In this document: in pieces, positions 30,295 to 40,647 of the stretch
Numbering within the stretch: position 1 is the stretch's first letter
Layout: every line of letters begins with the position of its first letter
Assembly (NCBI GenBank): GCA_947627575.1
Contig: CANQWN010000005.1
Span: 1-64,000, forward strand
Direction: 5' to 3'
DNA length: 64,000 nt
From: an uncultured Clostridia bacterium
GTDB taxonomy: Bacteria; Bacillota; Clostridia; Christensenellales; Borkfalkiaceae
Program-made: the position numbers and the translations under genes
The notes under the pieces: generated by a model
Databases searched by the model: none
Told to the model about the DNA's origin: nothing
The model's input: only the letters and a program-made list of their open reading frames with translations

Positions 30295-32334
30295 ATGATA
30301 AACAGGCGCGCTATATTTGCCGACGAAACAACTGACTTCAAAACGCCTTACGAACCTGTATCGGGAGACAGGGTTACGCTTACTTTACGCACGCTGTCTA
30401 ACGACGTGCTGCGCGCATATGTCGTAATCAACGGGATAAAGAGGGTTATGACAAAAGTTGTTAGCGGCGACAATTTCGATTTTTACAGGATGTCGTTTAC
30501 CTGCACCGAAAAGCCCGTAAGCTATCACTTCGTGCTTTACGACGAGGACGACAAGGTGATATACAACCGGCTGGGCTGCCTTGAAAACGCGCAACCCGAA
30601 TACGATTTTTCGTTTACGCCCGGCTTTAAAGTTCCCGATTGGGCGAAGGGCGCGGTTTTTTATCAGATATTTACTGACCGTTTCTGCAACGGCGAACCCG
30701 CCAACGACGTGTGCGACGGGGAATATTATTACACGGGCGGGCACGCCAAACACATAGAGGAGTGGGGCAAGTATCCCGACGAGCTTGACGTACGCTGTTT
30801 TTACGGCGGCGACTTGCAGGGCGTAATGCAAAAGCTGGATTATTTGCAGGAACTCGGCGTGGAAGCTATCTACTTCAATCCGCTGTTCGTCTCTCCTTCC
30901 AACCACAAGTACGACACGCAGGATTACGACCATATCGACCCGCACCTTGCGGTTATAGAGGAAGACTGCGACCACAGGATGTTGCATTGGGAGCAGAACA
31001 ACGGGTATGCCGCGCGATATATAAAGCGCGTAACTTCAAAGATAAATCTCGAAAAAAGCAACGAATATTTCGCCTCTCTCGTCAAGGAAATCCACAGGCG
31101 CGGTATGCGCGTGGTGATAGACGGCGTGTTCAATCATTGCGGCTCTTTCAACAAATGGATGGACAGGGAGGGAATATATCTCGGCAAAAAGGGCTATGAA
31201 TACGGCGCGTACCAATCAGTTTCCAGCCCTTACCGCAATTATTTCAAATTCGATAAACCCAACGAGGCGAAAAGCGATTACGAGGGGTGGTGGGATTTTC
31301 CCACTTTGCCGAAGCTGAATTACGAACACAGCGCCGAGCTGGAAGATTATATTCTTTCCACGGGCGCAAAATGGGTTTCGGAACCTTTCTGCGTGGACGG
31401 TTGGCGCCTCGACGTGGCGGCGGATTTGGGGCACAGCCCGCGATACAATCATTTGTTCTGGCGCAATTTCCGCGAAAAGGTGCGCGCCGCCAACCCCGAA
31501 GCGTTTATCTTCGCGGAACATTACGGCAACCCCGAAAGCTGGTTCAACGGCAAGGAATGGGATTCCGTGATGAATTACGACGCGTTTATGGAACCCGTCT
31601 CCTATTTTCTGACGGGTATGGAAAAGCACAGCGAAGCGTTTGACGCGGCAAAACTTTGGGACGGGAAGCAGTTTTTCGCGGCTATGGCTAAAAATATGGC
31701 TAAATTCCAAAGACCCGCTTTGGATTCCGCTTTAAACCAGCTTTCCAATCACGACCATTCGCGCTTCCTTACAAGAACAAACGGCACGGTGGGCACTTTA
31801 AAGACTATGGGACCGCACGCCGCGGCGTACGGAACAGACCGCCGCACGATGGGGCTTGCGGTGCTTATACAGATGACGTGGCCCGGCTCTCCCGGAATAT
31901 ACTACGGCGACGAGGCGGGGCAAGTTGGCTGGACCGACCCGGACAGCCGCCGCACCTATCCTTGGGGACATGAGGACCAGAGGATGATTGATTTCCACAA
32001 GGCGCTTACGCAGTTGAGGAAATCCGTCCATTGCATAAGGATGGGCAGTATAAAGGCTTTGGACGGCGGCGAGGGCTATATATGTTACGGCAGGTTCGAT
32101 AAAGAGGACTGCATTGCGGTGGTGATAAATTGCACCGACGAGGAAAAATCGCTTGCCGTCCCCGTCTGGGAAATGCAGGTGCCCACGGGCGTAACCATGT
32201 ACCGCGCGTTGCAGTGCGGCGGCTACGATTTCGTAATGGACGACAAACCCTGCGCAGTAAAACACGGCAGATTGTTTTTAACTCTGCCGGCAAAAAGCGG
32301 TTGCGTCTACCGCTATAATTACAATCAGGAATAG
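30295..32334 (+). CDS. Alpha-amylase family glycosidase (neopullulanase-like)
   Basis: GH13 motifs VVIDGVFNHC, GWRLDVAAD, IFAEHYG, SNHDHSRF; ATG at 30295. Confidence 0.9.
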   Translation: MINRRAIFADETTDFKTPYEPVSGDRVTLTLRTLSNDVLRAYVVINGIKRVMTKVVSGDNFDFYRMSFTCTEKPVSYHFVLYDEDDKVIYNRLGCLENAQPEYDFSFTPGFKVPDWAKGAVFYQIFTDRFCNGEPANDVCDGEYYYTGGHAKHIEEWGKYPDELDVRCFYGGDLQGVMQKLDYLQELGVEAIYFNPLFVSPSNHKYDTQDYDHIDPHLAVIEEDCDHRMLHWEQNNGYAARYIKRVTSKINLEKSNEYFASLVKEIHRRGMRVVIDGVFNHCGSFNKWMDREGIYLGKKGYEYGAYQSVSSPYRNYFKFDKPNEAKSDYEGWWDFPTLPKLNYEHSAELEDYILSTGAKWVSEPFCVDGWRLDVAADLGHSPRYNHLFWRNFREKVRAANPEAFIFAEHYGNPESWFNGKEWDSVMNYDAFMEPVSYFLTGMEKHSEAFDAAKLWDGKQFFAAMAKNMAKFQRPALDSALNQLSNHDHSRFLTRTNGTVGTLKTMGPHAAAYGTDRRTMGLAVLIQMTWPGSPGIYYGDEAGQVGWTDPDSRRTYPWGHEDQRMIDFHKALTQLRKSVHCIRMGSIKALDGGEGYICYGRFDKEDCIAVVINCTDEEKSLAVPVWEMQVPTGVTMYRALQCGGYDFVMDDKPCAVKHGRLFLTLPAKSGCVYRYNYNQE

Positions 32335-32373
32335 TGCGTTTAACGCTATCAATATGTTTAAGGGGATATAGAG

Positions 32374-34377
32374 ATGATTGACAGGTTTTTCGGCGATTTG
32401 GACAGGTATCTGTTCCATAACGGCACACATTACCGGCTTTATGAAAAGATGGGCGCGCATTTGCGCGAGGAAAACGGCGTTTGGGGCGTGCATTTCGTGC
32501 TGTGGGCGCCCAACGCCCGCGCGGTATGCGTCGTTTCGGACGGCAACGGCTGGACGCCGTGGCGCGACATTATGGAAAAGGTGGACGACGCCATATGGGA
32601 ACTTTTCGTGCCCGGCATGTGCGAGGGGGTAAAGTATAAATATCTCATTGTGCGCGCCGACGGAAGCGAAGTGGAAAAAATAGACCCGTACGCGTTCCGT
32701 TCGGAACTGCGCCCCAACAACGCGTCCATAGTTGCCGACCTCGACAGGTACGCGTGGGGCGATGAGGAATGGCGCAAAGCCCGCCACGACGAAAACTTCC
32801 TCGAAAAGCCAATGGCTATCTACGAGGTGCATCTCGGTAGCTGGAAGAAAGACCTTGAAAAATGGTGGGACGAGGACAAGTACCTCGATTACCGCCGTCT
32901 CGCGCACGAATTGTGCGAATATGTTCAATATATGGGCTATACCCACGTAGAAGTTATGGGTATATGCGAATATCCCTTCGACCCCTCGTGGGGGTATCAG
33001 GTTACGGGTTATTTTTCGCCCACGTCCCGCTACGGCACGCCCGACGATTTTATGTATTTCGTAGACTATATGCATAAAAACGGCATAGGCGTCATTTTAG
33101 ACTGGGTTCCCGCGCACTTCCCCAAAGACGATTTCGGGCTTGCCAACTTCGACGGCACGCCGCTTTACGAATATGCGGATCCCCTCCGCGCGGAATATCC
33201 CGAATGGGGCACCAAAGCGTTTGATTTGGGCAAGAAGGAAGTTTCCAACTTCCTGATAGCTTCGGCGTTTTTCTGGGTGAACAGATACCATATCGACGCG
33301 TTGAGGGTGGACGCGGTTGCGGCAATGCTGTATAACAGTTTCGGGCGCGACCAATGGCGCCCCAACGCCGGCGGCGGGAACGAAAACGACGAAAGTTTTG
33401 AATTTTTCCGCCATCTCAACAGCGTACTCCGCCAGCGTACGGACGCGTTTTTAATTGCGGAAGATTCTTCGCAAATACAGGGCATAACCGCGCCCGCTAA
33501 AAACGGCGGGCTGGGCTTCGGACTTAAATGGAATATGGGTTGGATGAACGATACCCTTACCTATATGAAGAAAGACCCCATCTATCGACCCTATCACCAC
33601 TGGCTGATGACGCATACTTTCGATTATATCTTCAACGAAAATTACGTGCTTGTGCTTTCCCACGACGAAGTTGTGTACGGCAAGGGCAGTATGTATAACA
33701 AATTCCCCGGCAACAAGATGGATAAGTTGGGCAGTTTGAAAGTGTGCTACACTATGATGTTCGGGCATCCGGGCAAAAAACTGCTGTTTATGGGGCAGGA
33801 TTTCGGGCAGGAAAACGAGTGGAACTTCCGCACCAGCCTCGATTGGCACCTCTGCGACGACGAGGGGCACCGCGACGTTATGAACTGCTACCGCGCTTTG
33901 TTGCACCTGTATAAAACCCGCCCCGTTTTGCATAACGACTGCGGCGGACCCAAAACTTTCGAGTGGATAAACAGCGGGGATTACAGCAGAAATATCTTCA
34001 CGTTTATAAGGCGCAACCCGTGGAACTATAACAACGCGCTTATTTTCGTATGTAACTTCGCACCCGTGGACAGGTGGGATATGGGCGTGGGCGCGCCCGT
34101 TCCCGGCACATATAACAGGATTTTCACCACCTATCCGGACGGCACGCCTCTGCAGATACAAACCTGCGAAGAGCTGTGCGACGGCAGACCTTATAAACTT
34201 AAATTCGACCTTCGCCCCTTCGAGGCGGCTATATTCGAGGTGCCTTATATCGAAAGCACCCCGGAAGAGCTGGCAGAGGAAAAGAAAGTGCGTTCGGACA
34301 TAAAACGCAGGCACAGGGCGGCTAAAAACGATAACTCGCATATACCGCAGGTTCCTCCCAAAACGGAAGAAAAATAA
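32374..34377 (+). CDS. glgB: 1,4-alpha-glucan branching enzyme
   Basis: MGYTHVEVMGICEYPFDPSWGYQVTGYF; DALRVDAVAAMLY; LIAEDSS; LSHDEVVYGKGSM. Confidence 0.95.
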   Translation: MIDRFFGDLDRYLFHNGTHYRLYEKMGAHLREENGVWGVHFVLWAPNARAVCVVSDGNGWTPWRDIMEKVDDAIWELFVPGMCEGVKYKYLIVRADGSEVEKIDPYAFRSELRPNNASIVADLDRYAWGDEEWRKARHDENFLEKPMAIYEVHLGSWKKDLEKWWDEDKYLDYRRLAHELCEYVQYMGYTHVEVMGICEYPFDPSWGYQVTGYFSPTSRYGTPDDFMYFVDYMHKNGIGVILDWVPAHFPKDDFGLANFDGTPLYEYADPLRAEYPEWGTKAFDLGKKEVSNFLIASAFFWVNRYHIDALRVDAVAAMLYNSFGRDQWRPNAGGGNENDESFEFFRHLNSVLRQRTDAFLIAEDSSQIQGITAPAKNGGLGFGLKWNMGWMNDTLTYMKKDPIYRPYHHWLMTHTFDYIFNENYVLVLSHDEVVYGKGSMYNKFPGNKMDKLGSLKVCYTMMFGHPGKKLLFMGQDFGQENEWNFRTSLDWHLCDDEGHRDVMNCYRALLHLYKTRPVLHNDCGGPKTFEWINSGDYSRNIFTFIRRNPWNYNNALIFVCNFAPVDRWDMGVGAPVPGTYNRIFTTYPDGTPLQIQTCEELCDGRPYKLKFDLRPFEAAIFEVPYIESTPEELAEEKKVRSDIKRRHRAAKNDNSHIPQVPPKTEEK

Positions 34378-34382
34378 TTCAG

Positions 34383-34414
34383 GCGGGCGCGGCGTAAAGC
34401 CGCGCCCGTATTTT
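34383..34414 (+). terminator. Rho-independent terminator
   Basis: GGGCGCGGCgtaaaGCCGCGCCC then T-run. Confidence 0.75.
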
Positions 34415-34580
34415 AACGCGCAAAATTTTATTCGCCGCCGCGCCGTCCCGTCCCGCTTTCTTTGCGGTTGCAATTAAAAAAATTTGCTTTGCAAGCGTAA
34501 TCGTTTGACAACCCGAAATATATTTTATATAATATTTAGGCTGTTTGAAAAAACGGTTGATTGATTTTGCTTAATTTTAT

Positions 34581-34657
34581 GCGCCATTAGCTCAACTGGA
34601 TAGAGCGTTGGTCTACGGAACCAAAGGCTAGGGATTCGAATTCCTTATGGCGCACCA
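34581..34657 (+). tRNA. tRNA-Arg (ACG), CCA encoded
   Basis: GCGCCAT/ATGGCGC acceptor, anticodon loop CTACGGA, T-loop GATTCGAATTC, ACCA. Confidence 0.95.
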
Positions 34658-34658
34658 A

Positions 34659-34696
34659 GACCAACCTAATTCGAACCGAGTTGGGTTGGTCTTTTT
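34659..34696 (+). terminator. Terminator-like hairpin directly after tRNA-Arg
   Basis: GACCAACCTAATTCG...CGAGTTGGGTTGGTC then T5. Confidence 0.75.
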
Positions 34697-34796
34697 CTAT
34701 ATTTGAGAGGTGAGCGGGTAGGTTAGAAAGTTTAACCTATTGAAACTTAAATTCGTCTCGCCTATAAAGAATAAACAGAAAATATAAATTTAACTT

Positions 34797-35765
34797 TTAA
34801 AAAGGTATTTCACCGTCATCGTCAAAATTTGATATATTACTTTCTTCCCATACTATCATTGATTTTAATTCTTCTCTATTTCTTATATCTAATAAAATAC
34901 CATTTTCATCAAATAAATTTTCAGACAGTTTTAATATTTGCTTTTTTATAAGAGTGGTTTTCGTATAAACCCTTACCTTATCAGGTGCTTCTTGACTTAT
35001 TTCAAATCCCAATAACTCCATAAATTCATCAATTGTACCTATATCATTCAAATATAAGAATGATTTGGTTAATCCCAAATAATTTCTTATTATTTGCAAA
35101 GGAAATTTGTTCACTAATACAGAGCAGTTAAATTTTTCTCTGAACTGTTCCTGTTCCCGAATAAAATCCGAAAATACAGTTTTTATATTATCCGTAGTTT
35201 CTTGTAAATCATTTATGGTTGTCGAACTTGTAATCTTGGCTTCATTTTCTAACAAGCGTTGAAACATACCCGCAAATTGGAGCTTAATGTTTTCAATAAT
35301 ATCGCTTGTGTTTTCAAAAGGTATTATAGGATTTTTTATTTTCGCTTGTCTCAATTCTGCGATAAATTCGTGGATTTTTATATTGTCCGCAAACGCGGGC
35401 ATAAACTCCCCGTTATCTTTATTTTTTAAATAAGTCGTATTTTCCAAATAAACGTCTTTCATTATGAAAATAAAGATTTTCTTTCTGTCCCTCATTGCGG
35501 CATTAAGTTCATTCATCGTTATGGAATTATTATTATCAGCAGAAGAAGAACCGAAATGATTGCCTATTATGCAAATCAAAATATCACAATTTTGTATTTC
35601 GTTATAACAATCTTTTTCTAACGTTTCGTTCTGTGTATAAGTAACGCCCGCCCTCTCGTGCATAACAGGGTCGTATCCCAAACTCTTGATAAAATCAGCG
35701 ATAGCACTTCTTTCCTGTCTTAAATCATAGTATGTGGAACTAATAAATATCTTCGGTACTGCCAT
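34797..35765 (-). CDS. DUF4062 (TIR-like fold) protein
   Basis: MAVPKIFISSTYYDLRQERSAIADFIKSLGYDPVMHE...CDILICIIGNHFGSS. Confidence 0.8.
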   Translation of the reverse strand: MAVPKIFISSTYYDLRQERSAIADFIKSLGYDPVMHERAGVTYTQNETLEKDCYNEIQNCDILICIIGNHFGSSSADNNNSITMNELNAAMRDRKKIFIFIMKDVYLENTTYLKNKDNGEFMPAFADNIKIHEFIAELRQAKIKNPIIPFENTSDIIENIKLQFAGMFQRLLENEAKITSSTTINDLQETTDNIKTVFSDFIREQEQFREKFNCSVLVNKFPLQIIRNYLGLTKSFLYLNDIGTIDEFMELLGFEISQEAPDKVRVYTKTTLIKKQILKLSENLFDENGILLDIRNREELKSMIVWEESNISNFDDDGEIPF

Positions 35766-35780
35766 ATTTTTTCTCCTTAT

Positions 35781-37007
35781 TTATGCAATATATTCCAATT
35801 CGATTTTTATTTTTATGCCGTTGTAATCGCCCTGCTCAATTTCAAGGAAAGTTTCTTCATTAAATCCGATATATAAAACCCGCAAGAAGTCAGAGAAAGA
35901 GTAAATCTTTTCTACTGAATTTTCAAGGTTGTCTTTTATGCTATCTGTTTTTACAATTAAACAGTCGTGCTGATAATCTCTATCGACAATTTGCGTATTG
36001 CCGTTAGGGTGTGCGTGATTAAAATGCTGATTTGGCGTTAATGCAATTAAATTTTCCAAATAAAATGAAATCTCCGGGAATTCACTTGCAGAAAAGATAT
36101 GGTGAATATGTGTAGCTTTTTCTGTGTCCCCGCCCATTTCACTTAATCCGCCACGGTAAATATCGTTATACTTTCTTAATCTGCGTTTTGCCTTTTGAGA
36201 TTGATAAGAGAAGTAGGCTTCGTTTATTACGATATGTTGGGATGCAAGGAAATCTTTTCGGGCAATATCTTTCGGCTTGTCGGCATAAATATCTCTGAAA
36301 TTATCCCTGTTATACATAAGCATATCATAAGTGATTGCATATTTTGAGATGTGTCCGCGTTCAGTGCCGCGTTTTCTTAAAGCAAAAGCCAAAACATTTA
36401 TAATTTTTGTAAAGATACGTCCACATTCGGTTTTTCCGCTACTGCCGCGGCTACCAATTTCCGTATAAGTAACAGTATAATTGTAAAAAGTATCTTTCAA
36501 CTTGTTATAGCCGTCTTTATTCTGCGCTCGGAAGAACTCATCAAACGAACTTGTCAAATCTGAGTCGGCAATTACTTTCTTTATGTATAAGGTCAGAAAT
36601 TGCAGAGCATTTCGTTCCCTTACAGCAATAAATTCCAAAATTTCACGGTTAATCAGTTTATATACATTGTTACGCCCTGCCTTATCTTCATTAAGTAAAC
36701 CCGCATAGGCAAATAATTTAATCGGTTGCCCGAAAAATTTATCATATTCATTAGAAGCGGAAGAGCTGTCAACTTCAACTTTACTGAATATGTCGTGAAC
36801 GTTTTGAATAGCATAATCGGAAAACCAAATATCCTTGGATGTAAATTCGACGTCGTCGCCGCACTCATCTAAATAATTGATAATACAGTCGGCAACTATA
36901 CAAATAACATCAGGCGTACATTTTTGGTCTATCCAACGAGCATTGTTATGTATTCGGATGTCGTAATTTTTGTTATTTAAAAATTCGATTATTTCGTTAT
37001 CTGTCAT
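35781..37007 (-). CDS. HNH endonuclease (probable restriction enzyme)
   Basis: ATHIHHIFSASEFPEISFYLENLIALTPNQHFNHAHPNG. Confidence 0.75.
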   Translation of the reverse strand: MTDNEIIEFLNNKNYDIRIHNNARWIDQKCTPDVICIVADCIINYLDECGDDVEFTSKDIWFSDYAIQNVHDIFSKVEVDSSSASNEYDKFFGQPIKLFAYAGLLNEDKAGRNNVYKLINREILEFIAVRERNALQFLTLYIKKVIADSDLTSSFDEFFRAQNKDGYNKLKDTFYNYTVTYTEIGSRGSSGKTECGRIFTKIINVLAFALRKRGTERGHISKYAITYDMLMYNRDNFRDIYADKPKDIARKDFLASQHIVINEAYFSYQSQKAKRRLRKYNDIYRGGLSEMGGDTEKATHIHHIFSASEFPEISFYLENLIALTPNQHFNHAHPNGNTQIVDRDYQHDCLIVKTDSIKDNLENSVEKIYSFSDFLRVLYIGFNEETFLEIEQGDYNGIKIKIELEYIA

Positions 37008-38331
37008 ACGTTTTTCTCCTTAATCCAAAAAAGAACACTGAATTATTATCAATATTTAATGAGCGTGTTCCATAATTTCTTGCTATACGATAATATAAAG
37101 TAAATTCATAAGTTGAAAATAACGCTAAATCTTTTTCAGTTATTATATAGCTATTATCTTTTAAAGTAAGTAAAGCAACCGAGCCGTTTGCTATTGTATT
37201 CGGAGGTAAAAAACAAGCTCTCGGAGCGTAAGACAAATTAGGGACAAGCACAACATTTTTATTGTTCAGATATTTTGCCACCAATAAATTGTCAATGTCG
37301 TTTATATAACTATCGTAACCGACTATATTTTTTATATGATTTGAGCCGATATTCCTTGATTTCAGTACCCGATATTTACCGCTTTCAAAAAGCATAGGAT
37401 TGACTATTTGTCTATCTCTGAACGCTTCAAACACGCCTAATTGTAAGGTGTCCGCAAACTCATCGAAAAATTTATTCCTGTATAAAAGCCAAGTGGGATA
37501 TTTGTTATCCGTAAAATAAGATTGTTCTTGAACTATATCAATTTTTTGAGATACTGAAACTATGTGCGTATTTGTCGGCGGTGTTGTAGAAGTGTATAGA
37601 AGATTTACGGTTTCTATCTTTACACCCTTAAACCCGTTTTCCCCAAAATCAAGGATAGAAGAAATATGCGTTGAATTTATTATCTGCCGAATTTCCTCAT
37701 ATTCGGGAGCATTTAAAACGCTTTTGGGAACTATTAAAGAAACCCATTCACCGTCTTTAATTGCTTTTTCCAAAAACCATACAAACAGGTTAGAACTTTT
37801 CGTAATTTTACTGTTTTTGCGGTATTTTTTGTTTAAAGCATAGTCTTTGACTTTTGCATAAGGTGGATTCCCTATAACGAGGTCAAATTTTTTGCCCGAT
37901 ACAGGGAATTGCAGGTAATCATCTTTCAGATAAATTATATGGACGTTCGGATATTTTTCCCGATAATACGTTTCGAATATCAATTCCGCAATTTGTAATT
38001 CTGCTTCATCTATATCCACCAGATACATTTCAAGTATTTTTTTATTTTTATACCGTTCGGCTATAAACGGGATAAAATTTCCCGCGCCTGCGGAAGGTTC
38101 CAAAATACTGATATGCTCCGAATTTTCAAAATTCGGAAGTTCGGACATTATATACTTACAAATGGCGGTATCGGTATAGTAAGCAGCGGTAGTATCGCGG
38201 TTTGGGTTTAAATATTCAGCCGCTTGATATACAAACTCGACAGGTAAATTTTTACCGTGCTTTTTTATATTTTCAGACAAATCACTCAAAGATTTTAAAT
38301 TGTATTTGTCCAGAAAGTCATAAAATGTCAT
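36997..38331 (-). CDS. N6-adenine DNA methyltransferase (Eco57I/TaqI-like)
   Basis: ILEPSAGAGNFIPF motif I; VIGNPPYAKVKDY motif IV. Confidence 0.9.
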   Translation of the reverse strand: MTFYDFLDKYNLKSLSDLSENIKKHGKNLPVEFVYQAAEYLNPNRDTTAAYYTDTAICKYIMSELPNFENSEHISILEPSAGAGNFIPFIAERYKNKKILEMYLVDIDEAELQIAELIFETYYREKYPNVHIIYLKDDYLQFPVSGKKFDLVIGNPPYAKVKDYALNKKYRKNSKITKSSNLFVWFLEKAIKDGEWVSLIVPKSVLNAPEYEEIRQIINSTHISSILDFGENGFKGVKIETVNLLYTSTTPPTNTHIVSVSQKIDIVQEQSYFTDNKYPTWLLYRNKFFDEFADTLQLGVFEAFRDRQIVNPMLFESGKYRVLKSRNIGSNHIKNIVGYDSYINDIDNLLVAKYLNNKNVVLVPNLSYAPRACFLPPNTIANGSVALLTLKDNSYIITEKDLALFSTYEFTLYYRIARNYGTRSLNIDNNSVFFFGLRRKTYDR

Positions 38332-39488
38332 TTCAATTCTTCTTTTCTTATGTTTTCCGCAATTTGCCTAAATATTTCTGTGGGAACAGCCTCGCCAATT
38401 GATTGACGGATATTTATATCATTTTGAGATATGTACTTTTTCTTTTCCGATAACGGCAAAGCATTTAATTCTTCCAGAGAGTGATTAGTCCACTTGAACG
38501 AAGCGGGTATTGACATCATACGCATAAGCTCTCGGATACTGAAAACCCTATCATCAACAGGGTGAACTGTATTTTGGCTTGCCAAAATATCATTTCTTGT
38601 ATGTACGCAAGGCGGGACTTTATCCCAATATTGCCGAGTATATTTATCTGCATTACCGTTTTTCGTGTAAACTTTTTCACCGTTTCTGTAAAAATGCGGC
38701 AATCTGCTTTCATCAGTATTATCGAAAGCACCTTGTCCTTCTTTTAAATTTTCTATCCAACGCCGCATTTCTGGATTGTAACTTCTGAAACTGTGAAATA
38801 TATCTGTGGGGCAAATTTCACCCATTTCTTTTAAACTCGGTAAATCTCCGATAATTTGGCGCAAAGTAGGCTCGTCTCTATATGCGGGATAAAGGGTTTG
38901 AGGTAAAGTATCTATATCTTTTCTTACACCAATAACCAAGGTTCTTGTACGGCTCGAATTTGCACCGTAATTTTTAAAATTCAATACTTGAAAATCAATA
39001 TTATAATTTTCGGATAAATTATCGTTTATTGCCGCTTTAATCTTTTTATTTGTGCCATCAATATCGGTGCAAATAGTATTTAAAAAAGACTTTACATTTT
39101 CCAAGACAAAATATCTGGGCAAAATTTTTTTAATTAAAGATAGCGAAGCAACAACTAACGAGTTCCGTTTGCTTTCATCTTTCTTTTTATGATTTGCAAC
39201 AGACATACCTTGACAAGGCGGCGTGGCAACTACTACGGTCAAGTCTTGTAAGTGTTCTTTGGCTTGCCAAAGTTCAAGTTGTTCCATTATGCTTTTTTGT
39301 GTTTTTTCCAGAAGAATATCGCCCAAAATATAGCCGCTATCATATTTGCATTTATGATTAGCCTTTTGGACTTCTAATCTTTTAGGCAATAATTCGTTTG
39401 TTGCAACACATTCGAAATTTTCCATTTTAAAGCCGTAACAACCAACACCGGCACTACTGAATAAAGATATGTAAGTCAATGTTTTCAT
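38328..39488 (-). CDS. C5-cytosine DNA methyltransferase
   Basis: SLFSSAGVGCYGF motif I; VATPPCQGMSVANHKK motif IV; ENVKSFL motif VI. Confidence 0.93.
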   Translation of the reverse strand: MKTLTYISLFSSAGVGCYGFKMENFECVATNELLPKRLEVQKANHKCKYDSGYILGDILLEKTQKSIMEQLELWQAKEHLQDLTVVVATPPCQGMSVANHKKKDESKRNSLVVASLSLIKKILPRYFVLENVKSFLNTICTDIDGTNKKIKAAINDNLSENYNIDFQVLNFKNYGANSSRTRTLVIGVRKDIDTLPQTLYPAYRDEPTLRQIIGDLPSLKEMGEICPTDIFHSFRSYNPEMRRWIENLKEGQGAFDNTDESRLPHFYRNGEKVYTKNGNADKYTRQYWDKVPPCVHTRNDILASQNTVHPVDDRVFSIRELMRMMSIPASFKWTNHSLEELNALPLSEKKKYISQNDINIRQSIGEAVPTEIFRQIAENIRKEELK

Positions 39489-39700
39489 ACGTTACTCTCC
39501 GCAGGAATTATATCCATAACATCAGCTATATTACATTCAAGAGCCGCACAAATTTTAATTATTACATCCATACTGACAGGCTGATTTTTGCCAAGTTTAG
39601 CTAATGTAGCCGTACCGATATCGGCTTTTAAGCGGAGATCGGTTTTTGTCATTTTTTTATCAATCAATAATTTCCAAAGTTTATTATAATTAACAGCCAT
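39485..39700 (-). CDS. XRE-family HTH regulator
   Basis: LWKLLIDKKMTKTDLRLKADIGTATLAKLGKNQPVSMDVIIKICAALECNIADVMDI. Confidence 0.9.
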   Translation of the reverse strand: MAVNYNKLWKLLIDKKMTKTDLRLKADIGTATLAKLGKNQPVSMDVIIKICAALECNIADVMDIIPAESNV

Positions 39701-39828
39701 AAAAGAGGAACTCCGATTTCAATTAAAAACATTTTATCATATTCACAAAATTTAAGCAAGAATTTTATTCAACTTATGAAATAAAATATTTTAGTTTATG
39801 AAGTTATCTAATTTTAAAATGGCATTTA

Positions 39829-39884
39829 GGCGTGAGCTTGTCTTGACAAGCGCGCGGCTAACGCCGCGCGGACAAGCTCACGCC
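39829..39884. repeat. Nested hairpin 1 with TAAC tip
   Basis: GGCGTGAGCTTGTC / GACAAGCTCACGCC (14 bp perfect) enclosing CGCGCGGC-TAAC-GCCGCGCG (8 bp perfect). Confidence 0.85.
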
Positions 39885-39908
39885 CAAAAGAAATCGGTTA
39901 AAAAAAAT

Positions 39909-39992
39909 AATTTGAACGCCGTGCGGGAAGGGCGTTCGCCGCTAACCCGCTTGGCGAATCGCCCTTCCTCATGCGCGGCGGCTCGTTCAAAT
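39909..39992. repeat. Large imperfect hairpin 2
   Basis: ATTTGAACG/CGTTCAAAT outer arms; GGAAGGGCG/CGCCCTTCC middle; TTCGCC-gctaacccgctt-GGCGAA tip. Confidence 0.8.
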
Positions 39993-40408
39993 ATTTAATT
40001 TTTTATCCCGTTTATAACCTTTTCTTTCGTTGACGGTGGCGGCTTTTCCGTTTTCGTCAGTACCTGCAAAAATTCCCCTTATACTGTCATAATTTTTAAC
40101 TTTCCGTGTTATAAAATGTTCCTACATTATGTAGCACGAAAAAAATTTTAAAAAATATGTAAACAGTTGTTTAATATTATCCATTCTGCGTTATATAATA
40201 CTTGCACGCACCAAAAAAGTGCGGGTACAATTTAATATAAGAACTGCGTCAATAGGAAAATCTATTGTGCAGCTAAAACAGCATAACAGTGTATAGAATT
40301 AGTGCGAAGTAGCGCAAAGCGAAAAGCCGGCTCACCCCCAACCTAAAGAAAAGGTGCAAAGTTGCGTTTTAATAAGAGATAGGGCGTTATTACGCTCTCT
40401 TATTCAAC

Positions 40409-40472
40409 GGGCGATGTACAAAGTTTTATGAGATTAAGTTCTCGTAAGATTTTGTACACCGCCCTTTTTTCG
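40409..40472 (+). terminator. Long leader hairpin with T-run upstream of rep (possible attenuator)
   Basis: GGGCGaTGTACAAAgTtTTAtGAG-attaagtt-CTCgTAAgATTTTGTACAcCGCCC then T6. Confidence 0.65.
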
Positions 40473-40503
40473 TGCAAATTTTTCAGATTTGGAGGGAAAA
40501 AAT

Positions 40504-40647
40504 TTGCAGGAAAACAAGACAAAACGCATTGAGGTCAGAGCTATCGGGAAGCCGAATATCGGGGCTTTATCCGAGAGCGAACGAAAGGTATTCTATACCG
40601 CTCTTTTAAAGCGGATTACAAAGCTTGCCGCGAAAGGGGGTAAATGA
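40504..40647 (+). CDS. 47-aa small protein preceding rep
   Basis: TTG start after GGAGG; LQENKTKRIEVRAIGKPNIGALSESERKVFYTALLKRITKLAAKGGK; stop overlaps rep start. Confidence 0.5.
   Translation: MQENKTKRIEVRAIGKPNIGALSESERKVFYTALLKRITKLAAKGGK

Noticed and set aside
33451-34473. 340-aa minus-strand ORF
   Set aside because: Antisense to glgB with no family signature.
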